Shown here piece after piece: positions 29,079-37,100 of a DNA stretch of 64,000 bases. The notes under the pieces are model-generated. The model made no database searches. It saw nothing but the letters and a program-made list of their open reading frames with translations, and was not told where the DNA came from. Each line of letters begins with the position of its first letter. Within the stretch, counting starts at the first letter, position 1. Origin of the DNA: Actinospica sp035552695 (GTDB lineage Bacteria > Actinomycetota > Actinomycetes > Streptomycetales > Catenulisporaceae); the NCBI RefSeq assembly GCF_035552695.1, contig NZ_DASZKT010000043.1, positions 29,253 to 93,252 of the forward strand, in the 5' to 3' direction. A program made the position numbers and the translations under genes.

Positions 29079-29432
29079 ATGCCGATCTACCACATCGCCC
29101 AAGCCGCCGACTGGCAGCGCGCCCAAGCCGAGGGCGAATACCGCACCTCCACACGCGGCCGCTCCCTGGACGACCAAGGCTTCATCCACGCCAGCGACCT
29201 CCACCAGCTCCTGCCGACCGCCGACCTCGTCTACGCCGACGAGGACCCCGCGAACCTCATCGTCCTCGTCATCGACCCGGCCAAGCTTCCCAGCGGCGTC
29301 GACGTGAAGTACGAACCCGTCCCCGGCGCCCCCGACCCCTTCCCGCACATCTTCGGCCCGATCACCCCCGCGTCCGTCACCGTGACCTTCGCGCTGACGA
29401 AGGACGAGCAAGGCGGATTCCGCCGCGCGTGA
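29079..29432 (+). CDS. DUF952 family protein
   Basis: A 117-residue cytoplasmic protein with the DUF952 pattern: IYHIAQAADWQRAQAEGEYR at the start, SLDDQGFIHASDLHQLLP in the middle, and FPHIFGPITPASVT near the end. The conserved His residues and Asp suggest a small enzyme, but no activity is known. The ATG at 29079 gives the normal family start; a TTG at 29073 is closer to AAAAGG and adds two residues. Its 3' end overlaps the converging APH-type gene by 56 bp. Confidence 0.82.
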   Translation: MPIYHIAQAADWQRAQAEGEYRTSTRGRSLDDQGFIHASDLHQLLPTADLVYADEDPANLIVLVIDPAKLPSGVDVKYEPVPGAPDPFPHIFGPITPASVTVTFALTKDEQGGFRRA

Positions 29433-30387
29433 CTGCTTTGCGCAGCTCGGCGGTCATTTCGTCACGCTCGCTCGCCGAGCCGATGTGGTCGAAGAATCCC
29501 CACATCTCGAGCTCGTGGTACTGCCGATACAGCGCGAGGCGCTCCGGTAGGGACGGGCCCAGCGCTGATTCGCCGCCCAAACCGGCGATCAGTCCGTCGA
29601 CCTTCGTCCGTGAGCCGCGGATGGCGAACCAGTCGGTCTTGGCGACGTCCGACACGGGGTCCGCGGCGATCGCGGTCTCCATGTCGATCAGCCCGCTGAT
29701 GCTCCATCGGCTGCCGTCGCGCCGCGTCACGAGGACGTTGTTCTCATGGAAATCGTTATGGCACAGGGCGGGCCGCTTGCAGAGATCGAACAAGGAGGCA
29801 TGGTCGGCGAAGTGTCGGCCCAGTGCCGACCAGAGCGACTGGGAGCCGCCACGTGTCGCGTACTGTTCCAGGTGCCGCTCGACAGATCCCAGGATGTACT
29901 CGGCATTCGTCGTTGCCGGATCGAGGATCTCCGTCGTGATGTAGCCGAACGCGTCCATGCTGATCGCGTGCACCGAGGCGAGTAGCTCGCCCATTTGGCG
30001 GTAGACGTCGAACAGTTCGTGCTCCGCCATCGCCCCGGCGACCGTTGAGAGCGGCACCCCTTCCATCATCGTCATGACGGTGCACGGACGGGCATCCAGA
30101 TGCACCGAGGCCGCCTCGGAGTGCCAGATCTCTGGAATCGGTGCCACGCCGTGCCGGTCGAGGAGCTCGTAGATGTCGAGTTCCTTGGCCCGCTTCCACC
30201 GTTCCTCCGACGGGTACACCTTGACGATCGCCGGCTCCGAGCCGTCGACGAACCGCACGCCGAATACGTCCGAGATCCTGCCCCCGTGTACTTCGCCGAT
30301 GTCCGCGATACGACGATCCGGCAGGACCTCGGCCAGTAGCTGCTTGACTCCGGCCGTCATCCGGCCGCCGTCGAGATCTCCGCTCAC
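29377..30387 (-). CDS. Aminoglycoside phosphotransferase (APH) family kinase
   Basis: A 336-residue protein with the APH/choline-kinase fold. The Brenner motif is ALCHNDFHENNVLV (catalytic Asp, Mg-binding Asn), and the DFG-equivalent is LIDMETAIAADPVSDVAK. The P-loop region GEVHGGRISDVFGVRF and the Lys in PAIVKVYPSEE bind ATP. Family members phosphorylate antibiotics, sugars, choline or other small molecules; the substrate here is not predictable. The start is GTG 30387 or ATG 30360; neither has a clear ribosome site. The C-terminus overlaps the DUF952 gene tail-to-tail. Confidence 0.82.
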   Translation of the reverse strand: MSGDLDGGRMTAGVKQLLAEVLPDRRIADIGEVHGGRISDVFGVRFVDGSEPAIVKVYPSEERWKRAKELDIYELLDRHGVAPIPEIWHSEAASVHLDARPCTVMTMMEGVPLSTVAGAMAEHELFDVYRQMGELLASVHAISMDAFGYITTEILDPATTNAEYILGSVERHLEQYATRGGSQSLWSALGRHFADHASLFDLCKRPALCHNDFHENNVLVTRRDGSRWSISGLIDMETAIAADPVSDVAKTDWFAIRGSRTKVDGLIAGLGGESALGPSLPERLALYRQYHELEMWGFFDHIGSASERDEMTAELRKAVTRGGIRLARPSSARRSR

Positions 30388-30446
30388 GTCGCGATCGTAG
30401 ATGTCACGGCGACTTCCCGACGAGCGTTTTTCGCGCGCTTGGTGAC

Positions 30447-31054
30447 TTGTCCGACGAGGAGTCGGGCGGGCTGCTCGCGGGTGGGCGGGGGATGGGGGCG
30501 GGGATCGGCGGGGCGACGGTTGAGGTGGAGGTCGCGGGGGTCAGGGTGTTCGCGAAGCGGATTCCGCTGACGGACGTCGAGATGCTGCCGGCGAACTGGA
30601 TGGCGACCAGGAACGTCTTCGGGCTGCCGGCCTTCTTGGATTCGCGCACTTCGATGCGCATTTCCACAACGTCCTGACGGACGGGGATCAGGTCTACTTC
30701 ACCGACTTCGGGCTCGCGACATGCGATGACTTCTCGCTGTCGGCGGCCGAGCGCGGGTTCCTCGACGCGCACCGGGACTACGACTCCGCGTACGTCTACG
30801 CGGGTCTGGCAGTCAAGTCGATCGACAAGGTGCGGGGCGATAATCAGAACCTTGAGTTCCTGCGCGCGTGGATCGCAGGGGACGTCGACAGGTCGGGGAT
30901 GACGACGCGTGACGCGGCGCTGGTTGACCGGTATGCGCCGCTCGGCGTGCTGACGCTGGAGTTCCATCGTGAGCTGGGTGGGGGCGATAAGGCCGCGAAG
31001 CGGTGGCCGGGGGAGGCGGTCGCGAAGGCGTTGGCCGGGCTGACCGCTTGTTGA
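30447..31054 (+). pseudogene. Kinase-like gene with internal deletion and frameshift
   Basis: The first part (from TTG 30447, LSDEESGGLLAGGRG) reads in one frame through VAGVRVFAKRIPLTD to VFGLPAF near 30635. From about 30638 the coding sense continues two bases out of frame: GFAHFDAHFHNVLTDGDQVY, FTDFGLATCDDFSLSAAERG, and on to the stop at 31054. HFDAHFHN and DFGLA are the catalytic and Mg motifs of a protein-kinase-like or APH-like fold. From memory, intact relatives in Streptomyces have about 150 more residues between the two parts. The gene therefore looks inactivated by a deletion that also broke the frame. A second, smaller loss after DSAYVYAGLAV is possible. Confidence 0.72.
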
Positions 31055-31088
31055 ATGTGACTTGCTGAATCCGGCTTGTTGAATGCCG
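31047..31088 (+). repeat. Three 14-bp tandem repeats at the pseudogene end
   Basis: CTTGTTGAATGTGA, CTTGCTGAATCCGG and CTTGTTGAATGCCG follow each other at 31047, 31061 and 31075. The first copy contains the pseudogene stop codon. Confidence 0.75.
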
Positions 31089-31095
31089 CCGCCTA

Positions 31096-31124
31096 CCGGG
31101 AGCCCAATGGGTGAGGGCTCCCGG
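31096..31124. terminator. Hairpin between the pseudogene and the LuxR gene
   Basis: A 10-bp stem, CCGGGAGCCC with GGGCTCCCGG, encloses a 9-base loop. It sits between converging reading frames, 64 bases from the LuxR stop. Confidence 0.65.
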
Positions 31125-31188
31125 CCGATGCAGCGTGCAGAGATTATGCGTTAGACGGCCCGAGGAACAGACACCGTCAAACCTGCGG

Positions 31189-34029
31189 TCAGCGCGTCCA
31201 CCGCGCGGCGAGCTCGCTTCGGGAACGTATTGCCAGCTTGCGGTAGATCGACGCGAGGTGCGTTTCGACCGTGCGTACGCTGACGAAAAGGCGAGCGGCG
31301 ACCTCGCGGTTGGTCTGCCCGGCCGAGACGAGGTCGGCCACCTGGCGTTCGGTGGGGGTGAGTGCGGCGGCGCCGCTGCCGTCGCCGCCGCGTCGCCCCT
31401 TGCCGAGTTCGGCCCGCACGAGATCGATGAAGGGTACGGCGCCGATGGTCTCGAAGCAGTTCAGGGCCTCGTCCAGTGCGCGGCGGGCCTCGGTCCTGGC
31501 CTTTCGGCGGCGCTGGATCTGGCCCAGGGCAAGGAGACTGCGGCCCAGTTCCACGCGGAACGGGCTTGTCCGGTGCGCGGCGACGGCGGCCTCGAGCGAG
31601 ACGCCGGCCGCGTCCAGGTCACCGGCGGCGGCCAGGGCCAGGCCTTCGACGCGTCGCCCGATGCCGACGAGCGTCGGCCGGCCCGCCTCCCCGCCGATCT
31701 CCAGCAGCTCGTCGGCAACGGCTCTCGCCTCGTCCAGCCGGCCGAGACTCATCAGCGCCTGGCCGAGATTGCCTTCGAGCCGACCGCGACGGCCCGGTTC
31801 GCGCACGCCCGAGTCGCGCGCCTTGGCATAGGCCGGACCGAGCAGGTCGGCGGCCGCCTCGTCGTCGCCGTCGAGCAGCGCTGCCAGACCTTTGATATTC
31901 GTGATCACGGGGCCGCCGGCCGGCCACTTCTCGATCACCGGCCGCGTTGTGGCGACGTCCCCGTTGAGCAGGGTGAGCAGGGCTTCGGCAGCGCTCAGCG
32001 CGACCGGCGTGGTGGTGCCCTCCGGCAGTAGCGGCACGCCCACGTCGAGCGCCTCGCGCGCCGCGGAGAGCTGACCGGACCAGATCTCGGTGAGTGCGAG
32101 GTGGCCGTAGAGCGAGGGCAGCATCGAATCCTCGCCGCGATCCCGGACGCCGCCGATCGACGCGCGCAGCGCCGCGCGGGATCGGCCGAGATCGTCCACA
32201 TCCTTATACCAGCAGGCCAGGACGGTCTCGGCACGATTGCTGGATACGACATATGGCAGGTCGCGTTGCAGCTCCTCGATGCGGCGCAGCACGTCGAACG
32301 CGATGCCCTCCGCCGATTCCAGCCGCGCGAACGCCAGGTAGATCAGCGCCGTGCACAACGCCGCGCCGTCCGCGTCGGCACCGACCCTGTCGAACAACTC
32401 GAGTGAGCGATTCGCCAGGACCGCGCGCGGGGTGCCGAGTCCGTCGCCGACATCCGCGGCCAGCGCCAGGACGACGGCCCTGGTGTGCGGATCCAGCGCC
32501 GGATCGGCGACAAGCGGCGCCACCAGGCGTTCTGCCGCCTCAGGGCTCTGCGTCCACCACGTGGCCTCGACCAGCACCGGCAGCGCGTGGCGACGTCCCG
32601 GTGCGTCGGATCTCCAGGCCAGGTCGGCGTTTCGGCGTGCGCGCTCGTAGTCGGCGGCACGCAGATTCTGCTCGGCGGCGATGCGCAGCCGGCGGCAACG
32701 GCTCTCGACGTCGGCCGCGGGAGTGCAGTCCGCCGCACGCTCGGCCAACTCCGCCGCCGCTCGCACCGCACCGCGCACTCCCGCCGCGTGCGAACCGGCC
32801 TCCAGCGCCGCGGAGACCTTCGCATCGCCCTCCCCGTCCCAGGCGCGCAATATGTGCCGGGCACGTTGTTCCGGGTCCTCGACCAGGACCGCGAGCCTTC
32901 GGTGCGCGGCGGCCCGGCTCAGCGGCGGCATGACCTCGACGACGGCCGCGCCCAGCAGCGGATGGGCCGCCCGAAGCCGCCCGGCGGTGACGGCCACCAC
33001 CCCGGCACCGACCGCGCGGTCGATGGCCGCGTCGACGTCCCGCACGGTCAACGCCAATGCCCGGCGCGCCAACGCGATCGACGGCTGATCGAGCAGCGCG
33101 ACCGTGCGCAAGACCTCGTGCGCCGCCGACTCCAAGGCGTTCAATCGCCGGGTGACGAGCGTTGAGAGGGAGCGCGGCACCGGCATCTCAGGGTTGGCGG
33201 AGGCCGAGCCCGTGCCACGGCTGCGCGCGAGTTCCGCGCCGATCTCCAGCGCCCAGAAGGGATTTCCCGCCGTCCGCGCGGCGATCCCGGCCACGGTGCT
33301 CGTGGGCAGATTCAGAGCGAGCCGGTCGGCCAGCATCGATCCGATCGGCGCCGCATCGAGCGGGCCTACGTGCAGGCGCTGCACGGCGTTCAGCGGAATC
33401 TCGTCGTGCGCGGCGAGTGCCTCCGCGCTGGCCCCGTCGTCGCCGATGCCGCCAGCACCGCCGATGTCGCCGACGCCGCCGATCGTGCGGCGGGTGGCCA
33501 ACAGGCGGATCGGCGCGGAGGTGAGTCTGCGCAGCGCGAACCAGAGAGCGTCCACGGTCGCGGCATCCAGCCACTGCAGATCGTCGACCGCCAACAGCAC
33601 CGGCCGAAGCGTGCACAGCGATCGCAGCACATTGAGCGTTCCCGCGCCGACTTCACGCGGCCCGACCGGCGCCGACGGAGCCCGCCGAAGCAAGGCCGCG
33701 TCCACCGCGGACCGCTGCGGCTCCGGCAGGCTCGCCAGCACATCTTCGGGTACCGGATCGATCAGGTCCAACAGGCCGGCGAACGAAAGCCCGTTCTCGC
33801 CGGGCGACCCGCGCGCGGACAGCACCGTCCAACCGTCCGCGCGCGCGGCCGCGATTCCGGCCGACCAGAGTGCCGTCTTCCCGACCCCCGGCTCGCCCTC
33901 GACCACGAGCGCCCTCGCGCCCGCATCGGGTTCGATCAACAGTTCGCGTATGGTCGCGAGCTCCACACTCCGGCCGAAGACGCGTCTGTCTGGGAGCCGC
34001 TGTTCGCCAGGTACCCCCCTGGATTGCAC
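31189..34029 (-). CDS. LAL-type LuxR family ATP-binding regulator
   Basis: A 946-residue large ATP-binding LuxR regulator. An AAA-type ATPase lies at the N-terminus, with Walker A GEPGVGKT at 45-52 and Walker B LLAVDDLQWLD around 145-155. A long helical TPR-like middle follows. The C-terminal LuxR helix-turn-helix (about 880-943) reads LTPTERQVADLVSAGQTNRE and VSVRTVETHLASIYRKL. LAL proteins activate antibiotic or sugar-utilisation genes after binding an inducer. A low-complexity Gly/Ile/Asp insert (GGVGDIGGAGGIGDDG) near residue 190 is unusual. The neighbouring secreted protein is a possible target, by position only. Confidence 0.9.
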   Translation of the reverse strand: MQSRGVPGEQRLPDRRVFGRSVELATIRELLIEPDAGARALVVEGEPGVGKTALWSAGIAAARADGWTVLSARGSPGENGLSFAGLLDLIDPVPEDVLASLPEPQRSAVDAALLRRAPSAPVGPREVGAGTLNVLRSLCTLRPVLLAVDDLQWLDAATVDALWFALRRLTSAPIRLLATRRTIGGVGDIGGAGGIGDDGASAEALAAHDEIPLNAVQRLHVGPLDAAPIGSMLADRLALNLPTSTVAGIAARTAGNPFWALEIGAELARSRGTGSASANPEMPVPRSLSTLVTRRLNALESAAHEVLRTVALLDQPSIALARRALALTVRDVDAAIDRAVGAGVVAVTAGRLRAAHPLLGAAVVEVMPPLSRAAAHRRLAVLVEDPEQRARHILRAWDGEGDAKVSAALEAGSHAAGVRGAVRAAAELAERAADCTPAADVESRCRRLRIAAEQNLRAADYERARRNADLAWRSDAPGRRHALPVLVEATWWTQSPEAAERLVAPLVADPALDPHTRAVVLALAADVGDGLGTPRAVLANRSLELFDRVGADADGAALCTALIYLAFARLESAEGIAFDVLRRIEELQRDLPYVVSSNRAETVLACWYKDVDDLGRSRAALRASIGGVRDRGEDSMLPSLYGHLALTEIWSGQLSAAREALDVGVPLLPEGTTTPVALSAAEALLTLLNGDVATTRPVIEKWPAGGPVITNIKGLAALLDGDDEAAADLLGPAYAKARDSGVREPGRRGRLEGNLGQALMSLGRLDEARAVADELLEIGGEAGRPTLVGIGRRVEGLALAAAGDLDAAGVSLEAAVAAHRTSPFRVELGRSLLALGQIQRRRKARTEARRALDEALNCFETIGAVPFIDLVRAELGKGRRGGDGSGAAALTPTERQVADLVSAGQTNREVAARLFVSVRTVETHLASIYRKLAIRSRSELAARWTR

Positions 34030-34101
34030 ATCAGAACTCTACCTGCGGCGTCCCCTGCTCGTCGCGGATATTCCGAACCCCGGCTGGTCGGGCGTGTCGG
34101 C

Positions 34102-34536
34102 CTAGAGCGCGGCCTCGAGGTACGTGCCGTACTCGAAGCTGCCGGTGTTGGTGTCGGTGAAGTAGCCGCCGAACATCGTGGGCAGGGCTTCGTTGGGCGA
34201 GCCGCCGAGGACGTACGTGTACTGCTGAACGCCGGACCCGCGCTCCTTCGGCCGGGTGAGGCGGAGGATGTTGTCGTTGCCGTCCCAGGAGCCGCTCAGG
34301 GTCTCGGTCAGGCCGTAGTCGGTCAGCGTGGCGACGACGGCGCCGCTGGTCACGCTGTCGATCACGAGCGTGCCGGTGAAGCCGTCGCTGTTCCAGTTGT
34401 AGCTGCCGACGATGCTGCTGCCGGCGGCGTTGGTGGTGACGGTGGGCCTGGTGGTCGCCGCGGACGCAGCCGTCGCCGCGAGGCCGGTGATCGCCAGCAC
34501 CGAGGCGCCGACCACGACCTTGTACTTCGTGTTCAT
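34102..34536 (-). CDS. Small secreted protein, function unknown
   Basis: A 144-residue protein with a Sec signal peptide: KYK, then VVVGASVLAITGLAATAASA, with likely cleavage after ASA near residue 26. The mature part is rich in Thr, Gly, Ser and aromatic residues and probably beta-sheet (IVGSYNWNSDGFTGTLVIDS, LSGSWDGNDNILRLTRP). It has no cysteines. I recognise no family; the repeated G-S-W/Y-N/D units hint at a small beta-barrel. ATG at 34536 has GGAGGGG about 10 bases upstream; the frame extends to 34575, but without a site. It starts 82 bases before the arsC stop, on the same strand. Confidence 0.7.
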   Translation of the reverse strand: MNTKYKVVVGASVLAITGLAATAASAATTRPTVTTNAAGSSIVGSYNWNSDGFTGTLVIDSVTSGAVVATLTDYGLTETLSGSWDGNDNILRLTRPKERGSGVQQYTYVLGGSPNEALPTMFGGYFTDTNTGSFEYGTYLEAAL

Positions 34537-34618
34537 ACTCGTAATCCCCTCCGAGATGGTGTGCAGTTCGTGCACACCAGAACCATAGGAAGGGCGCGAG
34601 CCCGCTGAATCCGTGGAA

Positions 34619-35032
34619 CTACGCAGATTCGCCCGGGATCAGTTCGTCGATCAGGGTACGTACCCGCCGCTCGATCTCGTCGCGGATCGGGCGCACGGCC
34701 GCGATGCCCTGGCCGGCCGGGTCGTCGAGCACCCAGTCGAGGTAGCGCTTGCCCGGGAAGTAGGGGCACGTGTCGCCGCAGCCCATGGTCACGCACACAT
34801 CCGACTCCCGCACGGCGTCCGGCGTGAGGATCTTCGGCTGCTCGGCCGAGATGTCGATGCCGACCTCCTTCATCGCCTCGATCGCGACGGGGTTGACCCG
34901 GTCCGCGGGAGTGGAGCCGGCCGAACGCACCTCGATGCGGCCCGCGCCGAGGTGATTGAGGAACCCGGCGGCCATCTGCGAGCGACCCGCGTTGTGCACG
35001 CACACGAACAGCACACTGGGCTTGTCGGTCAT
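34619..35032 (-). CDS. arsC: Arsenate reductase, LMW-phosphatase-like
   Basis: ArsC reduces arsenate to arsenite. The 137-residue protein has the phosphatase-type loop VLFVCVHNAGRSQMAAGFL near residue 8 (Cys-x5-Arg). VCVTMGCGDTCPYFPGKRY and ELDDPAGQG-like DWVLDDPAGQGIAAVRPIRD follow. This pattern matches the mycothiol/mycoredoxin-coupled enzymes of actinobacteria such as Corynebacterium ArsC1/2. The start overlaps the aquaporin stop by 4 bp. No dedicated efflux pump gene (arsB/acr3) is in the cluster. Confidence 0.92.
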   Translation of the reverse strand: MTDKPSVLFVCVHNAGRSQMAAGFLNHLGAGRIEVRSAGSTPADRVNPVAIEAMKEVGIDISAEQPKILTPDAVRESDVCVTMGCGDTCPYFPGKRYLDWVLDDPAGQGIAAVRPIRDEIERRVRTLIDELIPGESA

Positions 35033-35775
35033 GAGGAACTCCTGGTGGCGACGGGAGTACGGGTCCGCGCTGCGGCCGCGGGCGACGCCGGGGCGTTGGC
35101 TTCGGGGAAGAGGGCGACGACGATCAGGGCACCGATTCCCGCGCCGAGCAGTTGCGCGAGGACGAATCCGGGCACTGAGGACGGCTTGATCCCGGCGAAG
35201 CTGTTCGTGAATGCGCGGGCGATGGTCACGGCCGGATTGGCGAAGCTGGTCGAGGAGGTGAACCAGTACGCGGCGCCGATGTACGCACCGACCGCTGCCG
35301 GGGCGTGCCCGCCGCGGCCGGTCCGGGCCAGCGCGAAGATCAGCAGGATGAGACCCGCGGTGGCGACCACCTCGCCGAGCCAGAGATGTCCGCCGGACCG
35401 GGCGTGCGTCGAGGTGGTGGCGGCGGGCAGCGCGAACATCAGGTTCGCGAGCACCGCGCCGCCGATCCCCCCGACGATCTGCGCCACGACGTAGACCATG
35501 ACATCGCGCCCCGTGGCGCCGATACCGGAGCGGCGGCCCAGCACGTAGTCCACAAGAGTCACGACGGGGTTGAAGTGCGCGCCGGAGACGGGGGCGAGCA
35601 CCAGGATGAGCACGGCCAGGCCGAGGGCCGTCGCCGTCGAATTCTCCAGCAGTTCGAGCCCCACCTGGCCCGGCGACAGGCGAGCGGCCATGATCCCGGA
35701 GCCGACCACGACCGTCACCAGCAGGCCCGTGCCGAGCGCCTCGGCCAGCGCGCGACGGGCCAGGTCCCTAGTCAT
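35029..35775 (-). CDS. Aquaporin/glycerol-facilitator family channel in ars operon (AqpS-like)
   Basis: A 248-residue MIP-family channel with six membrane helices and both pore loops: SGAHFNPVVTL (an NPV variant of NPA) and SFANPAVTIARAF (NPA). Some arsenic operons, first shown for Sinorhizobium AqpS, use an aquaglyceroporin in place of ArsB; the arsenite formed by ArsC leaves passively through it. The position between arsR and arsC with 4-bp overlaps on both sides supports that role here. Ala/Thr/Arg-rich residues extend the C-terminus. Confidence 0.88.
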   Translation of the reverse strand: MTRDLARRALAEALGTGLLVTVVVGSGIMAARLSPGQVGLELLENSTATALGLAVLILVLAPVSGAHFNPVVTLVDYVLGRRSGIGATGRDVMVYVVAQIVGGIGGAVLANLMFALPAATTSTHARSGGHLWLGEVVATAGLILLIFALARTGRGGHAPAAVGAYIGAAYWFTSSTSFANPAVTIARAFTNSFAGIKPSSVPGFVLAQLLGAGIGALIVVALFPEANAPASPAAAARTRTPVATRSSS

Positions 35776-36143
35776 CGCGGGCCCGCGACGGCCACTCCGT
35801 CGGTCGCCAGCAGCGAGCCCAGCCGGCCGAGCGCGTCCGGCAGCACCCAGTAGTAGACCCACGTGCCGCGCCGCTCGCAATCGATCAGCCCCGCCTCGCG
35901 CAGCACGCGGAGGTGATGGCTGATCGTCGGCTGGGAGACGTCGAACGGACCGGTCAGATCGCACACGCACGCCTCGCCGCCCTCGAACGACGCGATGAGT
36001 GACAGCAGCCGCAGCCGCACCGGATCCGCGAGCGCCTTGAACGTCCCGGAAAGCGACTTCGCAGCGTCCTCGGTCAACGGCTCGCGCACCATCGGCGTGC
36101 AGCACGCGGGGGGCTGGAGGACCGGCAGCTCTTTCTTCGACAC
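35772..36143 (-). CDS. arsR: ArsR-family arsenic-responsive repressor
   Basis: A 123-residue winged-helix repressor. It has PPACCTP near residue 13 (vicinal Cys pair) and ACVCDLTGPFDVSQPTISHH, with CVC at the start of the recognition-helix region, both plausible As(III) ligands. The HTH SQPTISHHLRVLREAGLI and wing RRGTWVYYWVL are typical. It is the first gene of the arsR-aquaporin-arsC operon, with its stop overlapping the aquaporin start. The operator is probably in 36144-36223, shared with the divergent arsI-like gene. Confidence 0.9.
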   Translation of the reverse strand: MSKKELPVLQPPACCTPMVREPLTEDAAKSLSGTFKALADPVRLRLLSLIASFEGGEACVCDLTGPFDVSQPTISHHLRVLREAGLIDCERRGTWVYYWVLPDALGRLGSLLATDGVAVAGPR

Positions 36144-36152
36144 ATGCCTATG

Positions 36153-36204
36153 TTGACAGCCATCAATCCAGAGGGCAAGCTCGGCTGCATAGACATCCGT
36201 CTAT
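36153..36204. promoter_or_regulatory. Candidate ArsR operators in the arsR-arsI divergent region
   Basis: ATAGAC-N4-GTCTAT at 36189-36204 is a perfect 6-bp inverted repeat just before the AAGGAGAGG site of arsI. TTGA-N6-TCAA lies at 36153-36166, near the arsR start. Either could bind the ArsR dimer; no -10 box is clear. Confidence 0.5.
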
Positions 36205-36223
36205 TCAAGGAGAGGTGTCCACC

Positions 36224-36685
36224 ATGTCCCGTGTGCAACTCGCGCTGCGCGTCTCGGACCTCGAAGGCTCGATCGCGTTCTACAGCAAGCTCTTCGGCAC
36301 CACCCCGGCCAAGCGCCGCCCCGGCTACGCCAACTTCGCCATCGCCGAGCCGCCGCTCAAGCTCGTGCTGCTCGAAGGCGACGGCGGTGACGGGAGCGAC
36401 GGCAGCGACGGCGACGCGATCACCCGGCTCGACCACCTCGGCGTCGAGGTCGAGGAGACCGCCCAGGTCGCCGCGGCCACCGCCCGCCTCGCCGACAAGG
36501 GCCTGGCCACCGACGAGGAGGAGAACGTGAGCTGCTGCTACGCCGTGCAGGACAAGGTCTGGGTCACCGGCCCCGGACGCGAGCGCTGGGAGGTCTACAC
36601 CGTCCTCGGCGACGTGCTCCCCGAACTCGAAGGCCAAACCGCCGGCGCCATGGCCTGCGACGGCCAGACCGCCTGCTGCGGCTGA
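36224..36685 (+). CDS. arsI: ArsI/CadI-type glyoxalase-fold protein (C-As lyase family)
   Basis: A 153-residue vicinal-oxygen-chelate dioxygenase. ArsI breaks the carbon-arsenic bond of trivalent methyl- or aryl-arsenicals. Visible features are RVQLALRVSDLEGSIAFYSK at the start, DHLGVEVEE (metal His), the vicinal As(III)-binding cysteines in VSCCYAVQDKVWVTGPG, GRERWEVYTVL with the metal Glu, and a second CC in the C-terminal TACCG. An unusual Gly-Asp-Ser run (EGDGGDGSDGSDGDA) sits before DHLGVEV, where I expect a shorter loop. ATG at 36224 is 8 bases after AAGGAGAGG. It is divergent from arsR. Confidence 0.85.
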   Translation: MSRVQLALRVSDLEGSIAFYSKLFGTTPAKRRPGYANFAIAEPPLKLVLLEGDGGDGSDGSDGDAITRLDHLGVEVEETAQVAAATARLADKGLATDEEENVSCCYAVQDKVWVTGPGRERWEVYTVLGDVLPELEGQTAGAMACDGQTACCG

Positions 36686-36754
36686 GCGCGGTGAACGACT
36701 GCTTAACTTCTACCGCCTGTAGGAGTTCAGTGGGCGGGAGGTAGCCTGGGACCC

Positions 36755-37039
36755 ATGCGACTTTCCCGACGTGCCTCCTGGCTCCTGATCGCGTTCGCCG
36801 TCTGGTCGTGGATCATCTGGGTCACCCTGATCAAGAACATCAACGCCGATCCACGTGCGTGGCACGGTAACGATCCCACGGGCTTTCTAATGGTCCACGT
36901 CGTGCTCGCGATCATCTCGCTCGTGATGGGCACGGCCATCGGTTGGCTCGGCTGGAAGGGCCTCAAGAGTTCGAAGGCTCCGGCTGCGCGAATCGGGACC
37001 GCGGAGGAGAATGCGGAGAAGCAGCCGCAGGAGGCGTGA
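36755..37039 (+). CDS. SCO4848-family membrane protein
   Basis: A 94-residue protein with two hydrophobic helices: WLLIAFAVWSWIIWVTLI and VHVVLAIISLVMGTAIGWLG. RLSRRASW at the N-terminus and the W-S-W-I-I-W pattern match the small actinobacterial SCO4848 family, function unknown. The final 72 bases, encoding the soluble tail SSKAPAARIGTAEENAEKQP and the stop, are repeated almost exactly at 37528-37599. Many homologues lack such a tail, so it may have been acquired or altered with the repeat. Confidence 0.78.
   Translation: MRLSRRASWLLIAFAVWSWIIWVTLIKNINADPRAWHGNDPTGFLMVHVVLAIISLVMGTAIGWLGWKGLKSSKAPAARIGTAEENAEKQPQEA
36968..37039 (+). repeat. 72-bp direct repeat, copy A (3' end of the SCO4848-like gene)
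   Basis: The block starts AGTTCGAAGGCTCCGGCTGC and ends at the gene's TGA. It matches 37528-37599 at 69 of 72 positions by eye. Copy A is coding; copy B lies 560 bp downstream with no gene body attached. Confidence 0.9.
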
Positions 37040-37100
37040 ACTGGGCGCCGGCTGCACACCGCGCGCCTTTGACCGGTGCTAGGCAGCCTGGTGTGATACC

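Noticed and set aside
36153..36204. Clear promoter for arsI with TTGACA at 36153-36158
   Set aside because: No -10 box lies at a suitable distance, so only operator candidates are listed.
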